Source: Porphyromonadaceae bacterium | Lineage (GTDB): Bacteria; Bacteroidota; Bacteroidia; Bacteroidales; CAMTPD01 | DNA: 9,762 nt | Assembly (NCBI GenBank): GCA_003447595.1 | Contig: DLYT01000011.1 | Coordinates: forward strand, 2,003 to 11,764 | Reading direction: 5' to 3' | In this document: in pieces, positions 1 to 7,233 of the stretch | Position numbering within the stretch: the first letter of the stretch is position 1 | How the letters are laid out: each line of letters opens with the position of its first letter | Program-made: the position numbers and the translations under genes | Notes under the pieces: generated by a model | The model's database searches: none | What the model was told of the DNA's origin: nothing | What the model saw: the letters and a program-made list of their open reading frames with translations, nothing else

Positions 1-44
1 TATTATGTAGAAGCACTAATTCGTTACAAAAAACTATTGGAACA

Positions 45-1262
45 ATGAAAGCAATCGTAAAACAACTATTCCTAGGCGCGGCTTTGGTTTGTCAGCCATT
101 GATCGCACTGGCCGACGGTGTATCTGATCGTCAGGTATGGGTAGAAAGTATCGTGAAGATCTCAGATCCGGTCTTGGTAAATCTGAGCAACAATACACTT
201 CGTAAGAACATGCCATGCGAAAGCTTGGATAAAAATAGAGTCGGAGCCACCCACCTCGAAGCCGTAGGACGCTTGTTGTGTGGTATCGCACCATGGCTTG
301 AGCTCGGTCCCGACAATACGCCCGAGGGAAAGCTGCGTGAGAAATACATCAAAATGACTTTGAAAGGTTTGGGCAACGCTGTTGATCCGAGTTCTCCTGA
401 CTATTTGGTATTTGGCGGACCGCAATATCAACCGTTGGTAGACGCCGCTTTTCTTGCGGAAGGATTGGTGAGAGCGCCAAAGCAACTTTGGGGTCGAATG
501 GATAAAAAGACGCAAGAGCGCCTGATTACCGAATTGAAGCGTAGTCGTGAAATCAAACCTTGGGAAAACAACTGGCTGTTGTTTGCTTCGATGGTTGAGG
601 CGGCTTTGCTCGAATTTACCGGTGAGTGCGATATGAATCGCCTTACTTATGGTATCAATAAGTTTAGAGACGAATGGTATAAAGGCGATGCCTGGTATGG
701 CGATGGGCCTGCCTTCCATATGGATTATTACAATAGTTTTGTGATTCATCCCATGATTCAAGATGTATTGATGGTGATGGAGAAACACAACATCGAAGGT
801 GCTGACTTTCTTGAAGTGCAAACTCCTCGTTTTGTTCGCTTTGCCGAGCAACAAGAGCGTTTCATTTCACCCGAAGGTACTTACCCTGTTGTAGGTCGTT
901 CGATTGTGTATCGTTTTGGCTGTTTTCACCAATTGGCACAAGCGTCGTTGCTTAATTTGTTGCCAAAGACTGTAACTCCTGCTCAGGTTCGTTGCGCACT
1001 TACCGCAGTAATCAAGAATCAATTGGAATCGCCGGACAACTTCGACGCAAATGGTTGGCTTACCAATGGTTTTACCGGAAAGCAAATCGAAATGTCGGAG
1101 ACCTACATTTCTACAGGAAGTCTTTACTTATGTGCGATGGGATTACTACCTTTAGGTCTAAGTCCGGATGCTCCGTTTTGGGCAGATCCAGATGCAGACT
1201 GGACATGCAAGAAGGCTTGGAGCGGACAAAAGGTTAAGGCCGATCACGCACACAAGAAGTAA
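45..1262 (+). CDS. Exported DUF2264-domain protein (putative alpha/alpha-toroid, possibly a glycoside hydrolase)
   Basis: The 405-residue product has a signal peptide (about residues 1-23, cleavage after ALA), so it is probably periplasmic. The Cys at 16 is preceded by Val and does not form a lipobox. The rest matches the DUF2264 family (PF10022): AVGRLLCGIAPWLEL at 73-87, ENNWLLFASMVEAALL at 174-189, YGDGPAFHMDYYNSFVIHPM at 218-237, a PEGTYPVVGRSIVYR stretch at 276-290, and YISTGSLYLCAMGLLPLGL at 354-372. The family is expected to fold as an (alpha/alpha) toroid; some relatives have, as I recall, been placed among beta-glucuronidases of family GH154, but I cannot confirm that link here. The Asp-, His- and Tyr-rich 218-237 segment would be the natural active-site candidate. 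Longer family members carry an extra C-terminal domain that is absent here. The ATG at 45 is preceded by an A-rich leader without a Shine-Dalgarno sequence. No susC/susD or sulfatase neighbours are visible. Family assignment is firm; function is not. Confidence 0.88.
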   Translation: MKAIVKQLFLGAALVCQPLIALADGVSDRQVWVESIVKISDPVLVNLSNNTLRKNMPCESLDKNRVGATHLEAVGRLLCGIAPWLELGPDNTPEGKLREKYIKMTLKGLGNAVDPSSPDYLVFGGPQYQPLVDAAFLAEGLVRAPKQLWGRMDKKTQERLITELKRSREIKPWENNWLLFASMVEAALLEFTGECDMNRLTYGINKFRDEWYKGDAWYGDGPAFHMDYYNSFVIHPMIQDVLMVMEKHNIEGADFLEVQTPRFVRFAEQQERFISPEGTYPVVGRSIVYRFGCFHQLAQASLLNLLPKTVTPAQVRCALTAVIKNQLESPDNFDANGWLTNGFTGKQIEMSETYISTGSLYLCAMGLLPLGLSPDAPFWADPDADWTCKKAWSGQKVKADHAHKK

Positions 1263-1327
1263 AAAAGAAATTCTGATCTGCCGCGGCGCAACTTCCATGC
1301 AATGCGGATTTACATACAGAACACAAC

Positions 1328-1361
1328 TGCTTTGATGCGATCGTTTCACAGCATCGAAGCA
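1328..1361 (+). other. Hairpin downstream of the DUF2264 gene
   Basis: TGCTTTGATGC (1328-1338) pairs with GCATCGAAGCA (1351-1361) over 11 bp with one G-U wobble and a 12-nt loop. A weaker structure lies just before it: TTCTG (1271-1275) with CAGAA (1317-1321), enclosing CCGC (1281-1284) with GCGG (1304-1307). No U-run follows directly, so this is not a classical terminator. It may protect the 3' end of the mRNA or be part of a structured 3' UTR. Pairing is seen directly; the role is inferred. Confidence 0.5.
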
Positions 1362-1394
1362 CGGGTTAGTTAAGTTTATTGTTTAGTTAAGGTT

Positions 1395-1443
1395 AAAACC
1401 TTCTTTGTCTACTTGTAAAAGAGCAGGCATTGAAGGTTTTTTT
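1395..1443 (+). terminator. Probable intrinsic terminator upstream of rsmE
   Basis: AAAACCTTC (1395-1403) pairs perfectly with GAAGGTTTT (1432-1440), followed by more T residues to 1443. The 28-nt loop is long for an intrinsic terminator. It probably ends transcripts from the DUF2264 gene before the rsmE promoter. Two copies of TTAGTTAAG (1366-1374 and 1383-1391, 17 bp apart) lie just before it. Confidence 0.6.
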
Positions 1444-1459
1444 CGTGTCCTCAAATCGT

Positions 1460-1467
1460 TATCTTTG
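1460..1467 (+). promoter_or_regulatory. Bacteroidetes-type -7 box for rsmE
   Basis: TATCTTTG matches the Bacteroidetes -7 consensus TAnnTTTG and lies 31 nt before the rsmE ATG. The -33 region falls in the T-rich tail of the preceding terminator and has no clear TTG. The expected start point is about 1472, giving a short leader. Confidence 0.7.
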
Positions 1468-1498
1468 TATCCGTAAAACAGAATAAAACGAACAATAT

Positions 1499-2200
1499 AT
1501 GCATATATTCTATACACCCGATATCGAAAAGCTGAGTCAGCTTCCCGAGGAAGAATCACAACACTGCGTAAAAGTGCTTCGTCTTACCGAAGGCGAGCGC
1601 ATTCGTCTTACCGACGGAAAAGGAAACTTCTACGATGCCGAAATAACCTATGCACATCCGAAAAAGTGCGAAGTGAAGATCGTGGAAAAGATTGAGCAGA
1701 AAAAGCAGTGGGACTTTGTGATTAAAATGGCTGTAGCTCCCACTAAAAATATGGATCGTATCGAGTGGTTTGCCGAGAAAGCCACCGAGATTGGGATGGA
1801 TACCTTTACGTGCTTAAAGTGTCGTTACTCAGAGCGTAAAGAGGTAAAGCCGATTCGTCTCGAAAAAATATTGATATCGGCCATGAAGCAATCCCTAAAG
1901 GCTCGCATTCCGGAGCTTGAAGGAATGACACCCTTTAAAGAAGTCGTGACAGCACCGTTTGAGGGACGTAAATTCATCGCTTATTGCTCCGATGTACATC
2001 CGAAGCGCTTGATCAAAGACCTGTACAAGAAGGGTGAAGATGTGCTGATTCTAATTGGGCCGGAAGGAGACTTTAGTGATGAGGAGGTAGCGTTGGCGTT
2101 GGCCAATGGTTTTGAGCCGATATCGCTTGGCGAAAGTCGACTTCGTACGGAAACAGCCGCATTAGCCGCACTTCAAACGGTACATGTATTAAACCAATAA
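1499..2200 (+). CDS. rsmE: 16S rRNA (uracil(1498)-N(3))-methyltransferase RsmE
   Basis: RsmE uses S-adenosylmethionine to methylate N3 of U1498 in helix 44 of 16S rRNA, within the assembled 30S subunit at the decoding centre. The 233-residue length is typical. An N-terminal PUA-like domain (about 1-68) contains the HCVKVLRL motif at 22-29. A SPOUT (trefoil-knot) methyltransferase domain follows (about 72-233), with KNMDRIEWFAEKATEIG at 83-99, AMKQSLKARIPEL at 128-140, the SAM-binding LIGPEGDFSDEEV at 185-197 and SLGESRLRTETAALAAL at 209-225. All hallmark motifs are intact. It is probably monocistronic, with its own -7 box upstream and a strong terminator after it. The start is the first ATG after the promoter, with no Shine-Dalgarno sequence. 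Confidence 0.96.
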   Translation: MHIFYTPDIEKLSQLPEEESQHCVKVLRLTEGERIRLTDGKGNFYDAEITYAHPKKCEVKIVEKIEQKKQWDFVIKMAVAPTKNMDRIEWFAEKATEIGMDTFTCLKCRYSERKEVKPIRLEKILISAMKQSLKARIPELEGMTPFKEVVTAPFEGRKFIAYCSDVHPKRLIKDLYKKGEDVLILIGPEGDFSDEEVALALANGFEPISLGESRLRTETAALAALQTVHVLNQ

Positions 2201-2203
2201 GCG

Positions 2204-2315
2204 CACGCTCGGTGCGTAGAAATAACCACGCAGCGTGAGTGAAATCAAGCACGCTCCGTGAGTAAAAACAGCGACGCTGCGTGAGCAAAAACGTTCACGC
2301 AGCGTCGCTGTTTTC
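2204..2315. repeat. Five-unit 23-bp tandem repeat filling the rsmE-ybaK gap
   Basis: Units begin at 2204, 2227, 2250, 2273 and 2296, exactly 23 bp apart; the fifth is 20 bp and diverges after ten bases. Each begins with a quasi-palindromic core of the type CACGC-N-GCGTG or CACG-N3-CGTG; units 2-4 continue with GAGT or GAGC and then an A-rich tail. By hand alignment, units 2 and 3 agree at 17 of 23 positions, units 3 and 4 at 17 of 23, and units 1 and 2 at 14 of 23. The array starts 3 bp after the rsmE stop and ends 1 bp before the ybaK stop. The repeat is seen directly; its role is unknown. Confidence 0.88.
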
Positions 2316-2320
2316 TTTAT
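2265..2320. terminator. Bidirectional terminator between convergent rsmE and ybaK
   Basis: AAAACAGCGACGCTGCGTGA (2265-2284) is the exact reverse complement of 2295-2314. A G-U pair and a C-G pair extend the stem inward, leaving a 6-nt loop at 2287-2292. The arms begin with AAAA and end with TTTT, so both strands have a GC-rich stem followed by U residues, and the plus strand continues CTTTATT. It fits a shared terminator for rsmE (+) and the tex-ybaK transcript (-). The stem is built from the end of tandem unit 3, all of unit 4 and unit 5. Confidence 0.9.
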
Positions 2321-2796
2321 TCCCCGATGAGGGTACATACGGTAGCTTGGGCTACGCGAATGAGATCGTCGGGATTTATTTCGATTTGCAAGCCACGTTG
2401 TCCGGCACTTACATAAATCTTGTCAAAAGCTTTGCAGCTCTCGTGAATGTAGGTGGGGAAGTGCTTCTTCATCCCTACGGGCGAGCAGGCTCCACGAATA
2501 TATCCGGTAGTAGGCAGCAGCTCTTTCATCAGAATCATCGCACAACTTTTATTTCCCGATACTTTAGCGGCAAACTTCAAGTTCACTTCGTCGGCTCCCG
2601 GAATGATGCAAACAAAATGTCCGGTTTTATCACCCTTTAGTACGAGTGTCTTAAATACCTGTGCCACATCTTCGCCTAGTTGTTCGGCCACATGCACGGC
2701 ACTAAGGTCCGATTCATCTACCTCATAGGGAACTAGGTTGTACTTCACGCCTGCTTTGTCGAGCAGGCGGGCAGCATTTGTCTTATTTATTTTCAT
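2317..2796 (-). CDS. ybaK: Cys-tRNA(Pro)/Cys-tRNA(Cys) deacylase, YbaK/EbsC family
   Basis: This cytoplasmic protein hydrolyses Cys-tRNA(Pro) formed when prolyl-tRNA synthetase mischarges tRNA(Pro) with cysteine, so it is a trans-editing factor for translation fidelity. The 159 residues match the YbaK/ProX-type editing fold. VFKTLVLKGDK at 47-57 contains Lys49, the likely equivalent of the essential Lys46 of Haemophilus YbaK. ADEVNLKFAAK at 68-78 and GYIRGACSPVGMKK at 98-111 (the family's GxxGGxSPxG-like loop) are present. It lies 59 bp downstream of tex on the same strand. No TAnnTTTG box is visible in that gap, so it is probably cotranscribed with tex. Its stop codon is 2 bp from the shared terminator stem. 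The exact tRNA preference cannot be read from sequence, as the superfamily also includes ProXp-type editors. Confidence 0.93.
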   Translation of the reverse strand: MKINKTNAARLLDKAGVKYNLVPYEVDESDLSAVHVAEQLGEDVAQVFKTLVLKGDKTGHFVCIIPGADEVNLKFAAKVSGNKSCAMILMKELLPTTGYIRGACSPVGMKKHFPTYIHESCKAFDKIYVSAGQRGLQIEINPDDLIRVAQATVCTLIGE

Positions 2797-2855
2797 ACAG
2801 ATAATGATTTAGCATCCAAGTTGTTTTTACGCAGCAAGTCGTATCCACTAACGCT

Positions 2856-4985
2856 TTACTCTACATCAATCAGCGAAAGACCGATACGTTTGCGCTCTTT
2901 GTCGATAGATACAACCTTGGCACGTACCTCTTGGTTCAACGAAACATATTGCGACGGGTCGTTTACAAACTGCTTAGCCATGTGCGACTTGTGAATCAGT
3001 CCATTTTCCTTGATTCCGATATTGACGAAACAGCCAAAGTTGGTGATGTTATTTACAATACCGTTTACAACCATTCCCTCCTTGAGGTCGTTCATCGTAC
3101 GAATCTCTTTGCTAAAGGAGAAAGCCTTTTTACGGTCGCGCGGGTCGCGTCCCGGTTTGTCTAGCTCTTTTAGGATATCCTGAATCGTAGGTAAACCTAC
3201 CGTGTCACTCAAGTAACGAGCCGGATCAATTTGTTTGCGCAAAGCTTCGTCGCTCATCAACTGAGAAACCGAGCAGCCCAGGTCTTTGGCCATTTGCTCT
3301 ACAATGTAATAACTTTCGGGGTGTACGGCAGATGCGTCGAGCGGGTTTGTTCCGTTTTGAATGCGTAAGAAACCGGCACATTGTTCAAATGCCTTTTGTC
3401 CCAGACGTGCAACTTTAAGCAATTCTTTTCTGGTTTTGAAAGCACCGTTTTCGGCACGATAATCTACGATATTTTGTGCCAAGGTAGGGCCAAGACCCGA
3501 GATATATGTGAGCAAGTGCTTGCTAGCGGTATTTAGATTTACCCCTACAAGATTCACGCAATATTCTACCGTACGATCCAAAGATGCCTTTAGTTTCGAT
3601 TGGTCAACGTCGTGTTGGTACTGACCCACACCAATTGATTTCGGGTCAATCTTTACCAGTTCGGCCAGTGGATCCATCAATCGGCGACCGATACTTACGG
3701 CACCACGCACCGTAACGTCGTATTGAGGAAACTCTTCGCGTGCAACCTTCGAAGCCGAATATATGGATGCTCCGCTTTCGTTGACTACGAACGATGATAC
3801 TTTTTTATATTGTTTTACCGCGTCGATCAACTCTTGTGTTTCGAAGCTAGCCGTACCGTTTCCGATTGCTACAGCTTCGATTGCATACGAGTCGATAAGG
3901 TTCGATAGTTTTGAGATCGATTTACTCCATTCCTTTTGAGGCGCATGAGGGTAAATTGCTTCGTTATGAATCAAGTCGCCTTGCTCGTTGAGGCATACTA
4001 TTTTACAACCGGTACGAAATCCGGGGTCAATAGCCAGCGTGCGCACTTGTCCCAATGGAGCTTCAAGTAATAACTGACGCAGGTTGTCGGCAAATACCTT
4101 GATTGCTTCTTCGTCTGCCTTTTCCTTGCATTTGGCCAAGGTTTCGTTCTCGATAGACGATTTGAGTAATCGTTTGTACGAGTCTTCCATTGCCTCTTTT
4201 ACCAACTGCGAACACTGATTTCTTCCTTTTACGTATTTGCGCTCGAGTGCTTCCAATGCTTCGTCATTGTCTGCTGCAACGGCTAGTTTTACGATGCCTT
4301 CCTGTTCTGCTCGGCGCAAGGCCAAGAAGCGGTGTGAAGGACAACGAAGCAAAGACTCTTTGTGGTCAAAATATTCACGATACTTTTCACCCTCTTCCTC
4401 TTTACCTTTTACCACCTTCGACTTAATTTCGGAAGTGCGGTCGTATACCCTGCGTACTCGGTTTCGGGCAAATTCATCTTCGCTGATCCACTCGGCAACG
4501 ATATCCATCGCGCCTTTCAATGCGCTTTCGGCAGATGGGACCTCGTCGTTGATAAAGCGGTGCGCTTTTCCTTCCGGGTCGTTCTCATTTTGAAACATCA
4601 GCAATTGTGCCAACGGTTCCAAACCTCGTTTGCGGGCAAGCTCGGCTTTGGTTTGTCGTTTTGGCTTGAAGGGAAGGTAGATATCTTCTAACTCCGAACT
4701 TTCCCATGTGCTTTCGATGCGCGATTTTAAGGCATCGGTAAGTTTATCTTGTTCTGCGATAGAGGAAAGAATGGTTTCTTTACGCGCTTGCAGTTCGCAC
4801 AACTTTTGATAAGTCGTATCAATGGCTCCGATCGCAACCTCGTCGAGTCCGCCGGTAGCCTCTTTACGGTAGCGGGCAATAAACGGTATTGTAGCACCAT
4901 CTGTCAAAAGCTTTACGGTAGCCTTAACCAGGCGTTCGGGGATATTTACTTTGCGGGAAAGTATCGGAAGTATAGTATCGATCAT
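2856..4985 (-). CDS. tex: Tex family transcription accessory / RNA-binding protein
   Basis: Tex is a conserved cytoplasmic nucleic-acid-binding protein related to eukaryotic Spt6. It is linked to transcription and to expression of virulence or toxin genes in other bacteria, but its molecular role is not settled. With the start at 4985 the product is 709 residues, normal for the family. Domains in order: helical Tex N-terminal region (about 1-300) opening with MIDTILPILS and containing IPFIARYRKEATGGLDE; YqgF/RNase H-like domain with LAIDPGFRTGCK at 317-328 and IGNGTAS at 374-380; GVGQYQHDV at 452-460; helix-hairpin-helix region with YISGLGPTLAQNIVDYR at 494-510; and a C-terminal S1 domain (about 635-707) with FVNIGIKENGLIHKSHM. 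An in-frame ATG at 5030 would add 15 residues, but it lies upstream of the -7 box at 5018-5011 and the extension is not family-like, so 4985 is preferred. It is probably first in a tex-ybaK transcript. Confidence 0.96.
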   Translation of the reverse strand: MIDTILPILSRKVNIPERLVKATVKLLTDGATIPFIARYRKEATGGLDEVAIGAIDTTYQKLCELQARKETILSSIAEQDKLTDALKSRIESTWESSELEDIYLPFKPKRQTKAELARKRGLEPLAQLLMFQNENDPEGKAHRFINDEVPSAESALKGAMDIVAEWISEDEFARNRVRRVYDRTSEIKSKVVKGKEEEGEKYREYFDHKESLLRCPSHRFLALRRAEQEGIVKLAVAADNDEALEALERKYVKGRNQCSQLVKEAMEDSYKRLLKSSIENETLAKCKEKADEEAIKVFADNLRQLLLEAPLGQVRTLAIDPGFRTGCKIVCLNEQGDLIHNEAIYPHAPQKEWSKSISKLSNLIDSYAIEAVAIGNGTASFETQELIDAVKQYKKVSSFVVNESGASIYSASKVAREEFPQYDVTVRGAVSIGRRLMDPLAELVKIDPKSIGVGQYQHDVDQSKLKASLDRTVEYCVNLVGVNLNTASKHLLTYISGLGPTLAQNIVDYRAENGAFKTRKELLKVARLGQKAFEQCAGFLRIQNGTNPLDASAVHPESYYIVEQMAKDLGCSVSQLMSDEALRKQIDPARYLSDTVGLPTIQDILKELDKPGRDPRDRKKAFSFSKEIRTMNDLKEGMVVNGIVNNITNFGCFVNIGIKENGLIHKSHMAKQFVNDPSQYVSLNQEVRAKVVSIDKERKRIGLSLIDVE

Positions 4986-5010
4986 AATCTGAGACTTTAT
5001 ATTTGAGAAG

Positions 5011-5018
5011 CAAAAGTA
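5011..5018 (-). promoter_or_regulatory. -7 box for tex-ybaK
   Basis: Read on the minus strand this is TACTTTTG, a match to TAnnTTTG, with 25 nt between it and the ATG at 4985. It lies inside the longer tex reading frame that starts at 5030, which argues that the longer start is not used. No convincing -33 TTG is at standard spacing. Confidence 0.65.
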
Positions 5019-5173
5019 ATAAATTATCACAATTTATTTTTTGATCTCACTTCTATAAACCTTGCATGCTCAGGTTCTAGATTTTTAGTTCTCCTTAAAT
5101 TCTTTGAAATATCGGATAAAATGAAACGCAGCATGTTAATAAAGCTCTGTTAACTAACATCTTCTTTGATTCC

Positions 5174-5181
5174 TTGTTTTG
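5174..5181 (+). promoter_or_regulatory. Possible -7 box for the FISUMP lipoprotein gene
   Basis: TTGTTTTG differs from TAnnTTTG at one position and lies 26 nt before the ATG at 5208, the same spacing as other genes here. No exact TAnnTTTG was found between the divergent tex and lipoprotein genes, so this promoter may be weak or dependent on another factor. Confidence 0.3.
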
Positions 5182-5207
5182 TAAGGAAGAAACAGAATTT
5201 CTGTCAT

Positions 5208-7175
5208 ATGAAAAAGCTAGCACTATTAATAAGTATTCTTACTGTAGTAATATACAGTTGTTCGGATGAAGAAAATACGTTAACACCTAACATCCCCGAA
5301 ATCGAGTCGGGAAAGACATTGGTTTCTTTTGCGATCGGACATGCCGATGATACCAAATCGGTGGAAGATAATAAGACTGAGATAACACAGTTAATGATGC
5401 AGCCGGGATTAAGTTCAGACGTGCAGCCTTTAGCAGTGGAAGTTCAACAAATAGCGACCAAGAGCTACGAGGCTTTGCGCATTGATAGCACTTTGCGTGT
5501 TGTAGTCTACAAACGTCGACCCGGTGGAAGTACTCCCGATCCGGCTTTGGATCAATTTATAGCGACCAATACCTATGTCGTAAATAATGAATACAACCTG
5601 ATGCCTACACTCGTAGATAGTGCGGGTAGTGCTGTGAGTGGAAAAGCAAGCCCGTTGTATTTGATGAATGATACGTACGATTTCTATGCATATACCCCTG
5701 CAATTCCCTTATCAAATGATTCGCTGATTAAGATTAACAATGGGTATGATTTTGCAACGGCAATGGCAGAAAATATAACAATCGATGAGTTGAAATCGAA
5801 TGTTATGTTTCCCAATCTCAACCGTCAAATGGCGCGAGTGCAGTTTACGATTCAACCCGATCAAAGTTATCCCGATGCCAACTCAATTAAAATTGGAGAA
5901 CTCGGAATGAATTTGTTGCATACCTCGGCTGCTCCCTACACCTTGAAGTTAGGAGACAATATCATAGCTACACCTGATACAACGGATAATCAAGTGATCA
6001 AGTCCTCGAAGTTTATTCAAACATTGGCAAACCAAGTTCAAGGAGTTGATTACCTTTTGCCCAAAATACCAGGCTCATTATATGTCTATTTCAATTTAGC
6101 AATAAATGGAGTAGTACAAACTTATATAGCTATCATGCCCAATGTTACGTTCAAAAGCGGTTATAACTATTTATATAATGTGCTAATTAAGGAAAATGGA
6201 TCTACAGCGGTGCAGCAGGCCAACTGCTATATGGTATTACCCAATCAGTCGCTTACATTTCCGGTTGCTCAGGCGGTGAATGGCGGAGCTAATCCTGTAG
6301 GGCCTTGGACAGCGTCTGTGTATTGGCAAACCTCTCCATCATTTCTTACGGTGAGTAGTACGAGTCAAAAAAATGGTACGATAACAGTGAGTACAACCGG
6401 TACTGGAAATGGATTGGTAGTGCTCAAGCAATATGGACGTATCTGCTGGAGTTGGCATATCTGGGGTACAGACTATAATCCGTCATTAACAACAGGGTTT
6501 ACGGCATCCGGCAATGTGATTGAAGTAGAAGGTGGTGAGGTGCATCGGTATAATAATGATTTCTTCTCAACGACCAATAAGGTGATTATGGATCGTAACT
6601 TAGGGGCTTTGACTTCTCAGCCGAACGATTCGAGTGCCTACGGTATGTTGTATCAATGGGGACGCAAAGATCCGTTTCTGCCTTCAGGGCTGAAAGTGCA
6701 GGGAGTTAATACTTCTGTCAATGGAGGACCTGTATTGTTACAAACGTCAATCAGTAATCCGACTGTATTCTACTATTCAGGGTTTATTTATTATAACTGG
6801 GCAGTTTATCCCGGTGAGTATTGGGAAGATGATGCGAAGACTATATTCGATCCATGCCCTCCGGGGTGGCGTGTTCCCGATGATGATGTTTGGGATGGAT
6901 TCACACAAACCAACATTGTTCAAGATCCTTCGGGTAAGGGAATAATATATACACCATCAAAGTCGTTTTTTCCATTTACAGGTCAGCGTGGATATCAATA
7001 TGGTAACTTCAAAAACGTAGGTACTGCCGGATACCAATGGAGCTCGGATGAGAGTTCGGGTATTATTGATTTTATCGACTACGGAGAGTCCTTCTTCTTT
7101 TCGGCTGTAGGGATTAACGATACCTATAACCTGCCAAAGGCATCGGGACTTTCGGTGCGATGCGTCCAAGATTAA
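5208..7175 (+). CDS. Surface lipoprotein with fimbrillin-like N-terminal part and FISUMP C-terminal domain
   Basis: The 655-residue product starts MKKLALLISILTVVIYSC, a type II signal peptide with Cys18 as lipidation site. Cys18 is followed by SDEEN, an acidic stretch like the Bacteroidetes lipoprotein export signal, so display on the outer surface is likely. Residues about 20-330 resemble the fimbrillin-like Mfa_like_1 family (ending LPKIPGSLYVYFNL and a SGYNYLYNVLIK strand). Residues about 340-420 form a beta-rich linker with NCYMVLPN and WSWHIW (414-419). Residues about 445-655 carry FISUMP (Fib_succ_major) hallmarks: MDRNLGA at 461-467, MLYQWGRKDPF at 480-490, FDPCPPGWRVP at 547-557 and GLSVRCVQD at the end. 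Such proteins are usually surface adhesin or fimbria-related, but no FimA/Mfa operon is nearby. The ATG at 5166 would bury the signal peptide behind 14 residues, so 5208 is chosen. The ligand or role is unknown. Confidence 0.9.
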   Translation: MKKLALLISILTVVIYSCSDEENTLTPNIPEIESGKTLVSFAIGHADDTKSVEDNKTEITQLMMQPGLSSDVQPLAVEVQQIATKSYEALRIDSTLRVVVYKRRPGGSTPDPALDQFIATNTYVVNNEYNLMPTLVDSAGSAVSGKASPLYLMNDTYDFYAYTPAIPLSNDSLIKINNGYDFATAMAENITIDELKSNVMFPNLNRQMARVQFTIQPDQSYPDANSIKIGELGMNLLHTSAAPYTLKLGDNIIATPDTTDNQVIKSSKFIQTLANQVQGVDYLLPKIPGSLYVYFNLAINGVVQTYIAIMPNVTFKSGYNYLYNVLIKENGSTAVQQANCYMVLPNQSLTFPVAQAVNGGANPVGPWTASVYWQTSPSFLTVSSTSQKNGTITVSTTGTGNGLVVLKQYGRICWSWHIWGTDYNPSLTTGFTASGNVIEVEGGEVHRYNNDFFSTTNKVIMDRNLGALTSQPNDSSAYGMLYQWGRKDPFLPSGLKVQGVNTSVNGGPVLLQTSISNPTVFYYSGFIYYNWAVYPGEYWEDDAKTIFDPCPPGWRVPDDDVWDGFTQTNIVQDPSGKGIIYTPSKSFFPFTGQRGYQYGNFKNVGTAGYQWSSDESSGIIDFIDYGESFFFSAVGINDTYNLPKASGLSVRCVQD

Positions 7176-7233
7176 AGCACTCGGTATAAGGAGTAGAAGA
7201 GGTGTTGTGCAGCATAAGCAAAGCAACTGCATG

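Noticed and set aside
84..95. Lipobox in the DUF2264 signal peptide (ALVC)
   Set aside because: The residue before Cys16 is Val rather than Gly, Ala or Ser, and a good type I cleavage site follows at ALA-D.
162..854. 230-residue minus-strand reading frame
   Set aside because: It is an antisense shadow of the DUF2264 gene, which carries many family motifs; the antisense product has none that I recognise.
2204..2315. CRISPR array
   Set aside because: Units are contiguous 23-bp tandem repeats without unique spacers, they diverge from each other, and there are no cas genes.
2281..2640. 119-residue plus-strand reading frame
   Set aside because: It lies antisense to the well-supported ybaK, starts inside the terminator stem and shows no family motifs.
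4190..4691. Plus-strand reading frames antisense to tex
   Set aside because: They are overlapping short frames opposite conserved tex sequence, with low-complexity Ser/Phe/Arg-rich products and no promoter.
5166..5207. Upstream start for the FISUMP lipoprotein (669 residues)
   Set aside because: It would place 14 charged or polar residues before a normal lipoprotein signal peptide, and it lies at or before the only candidate -7 box.
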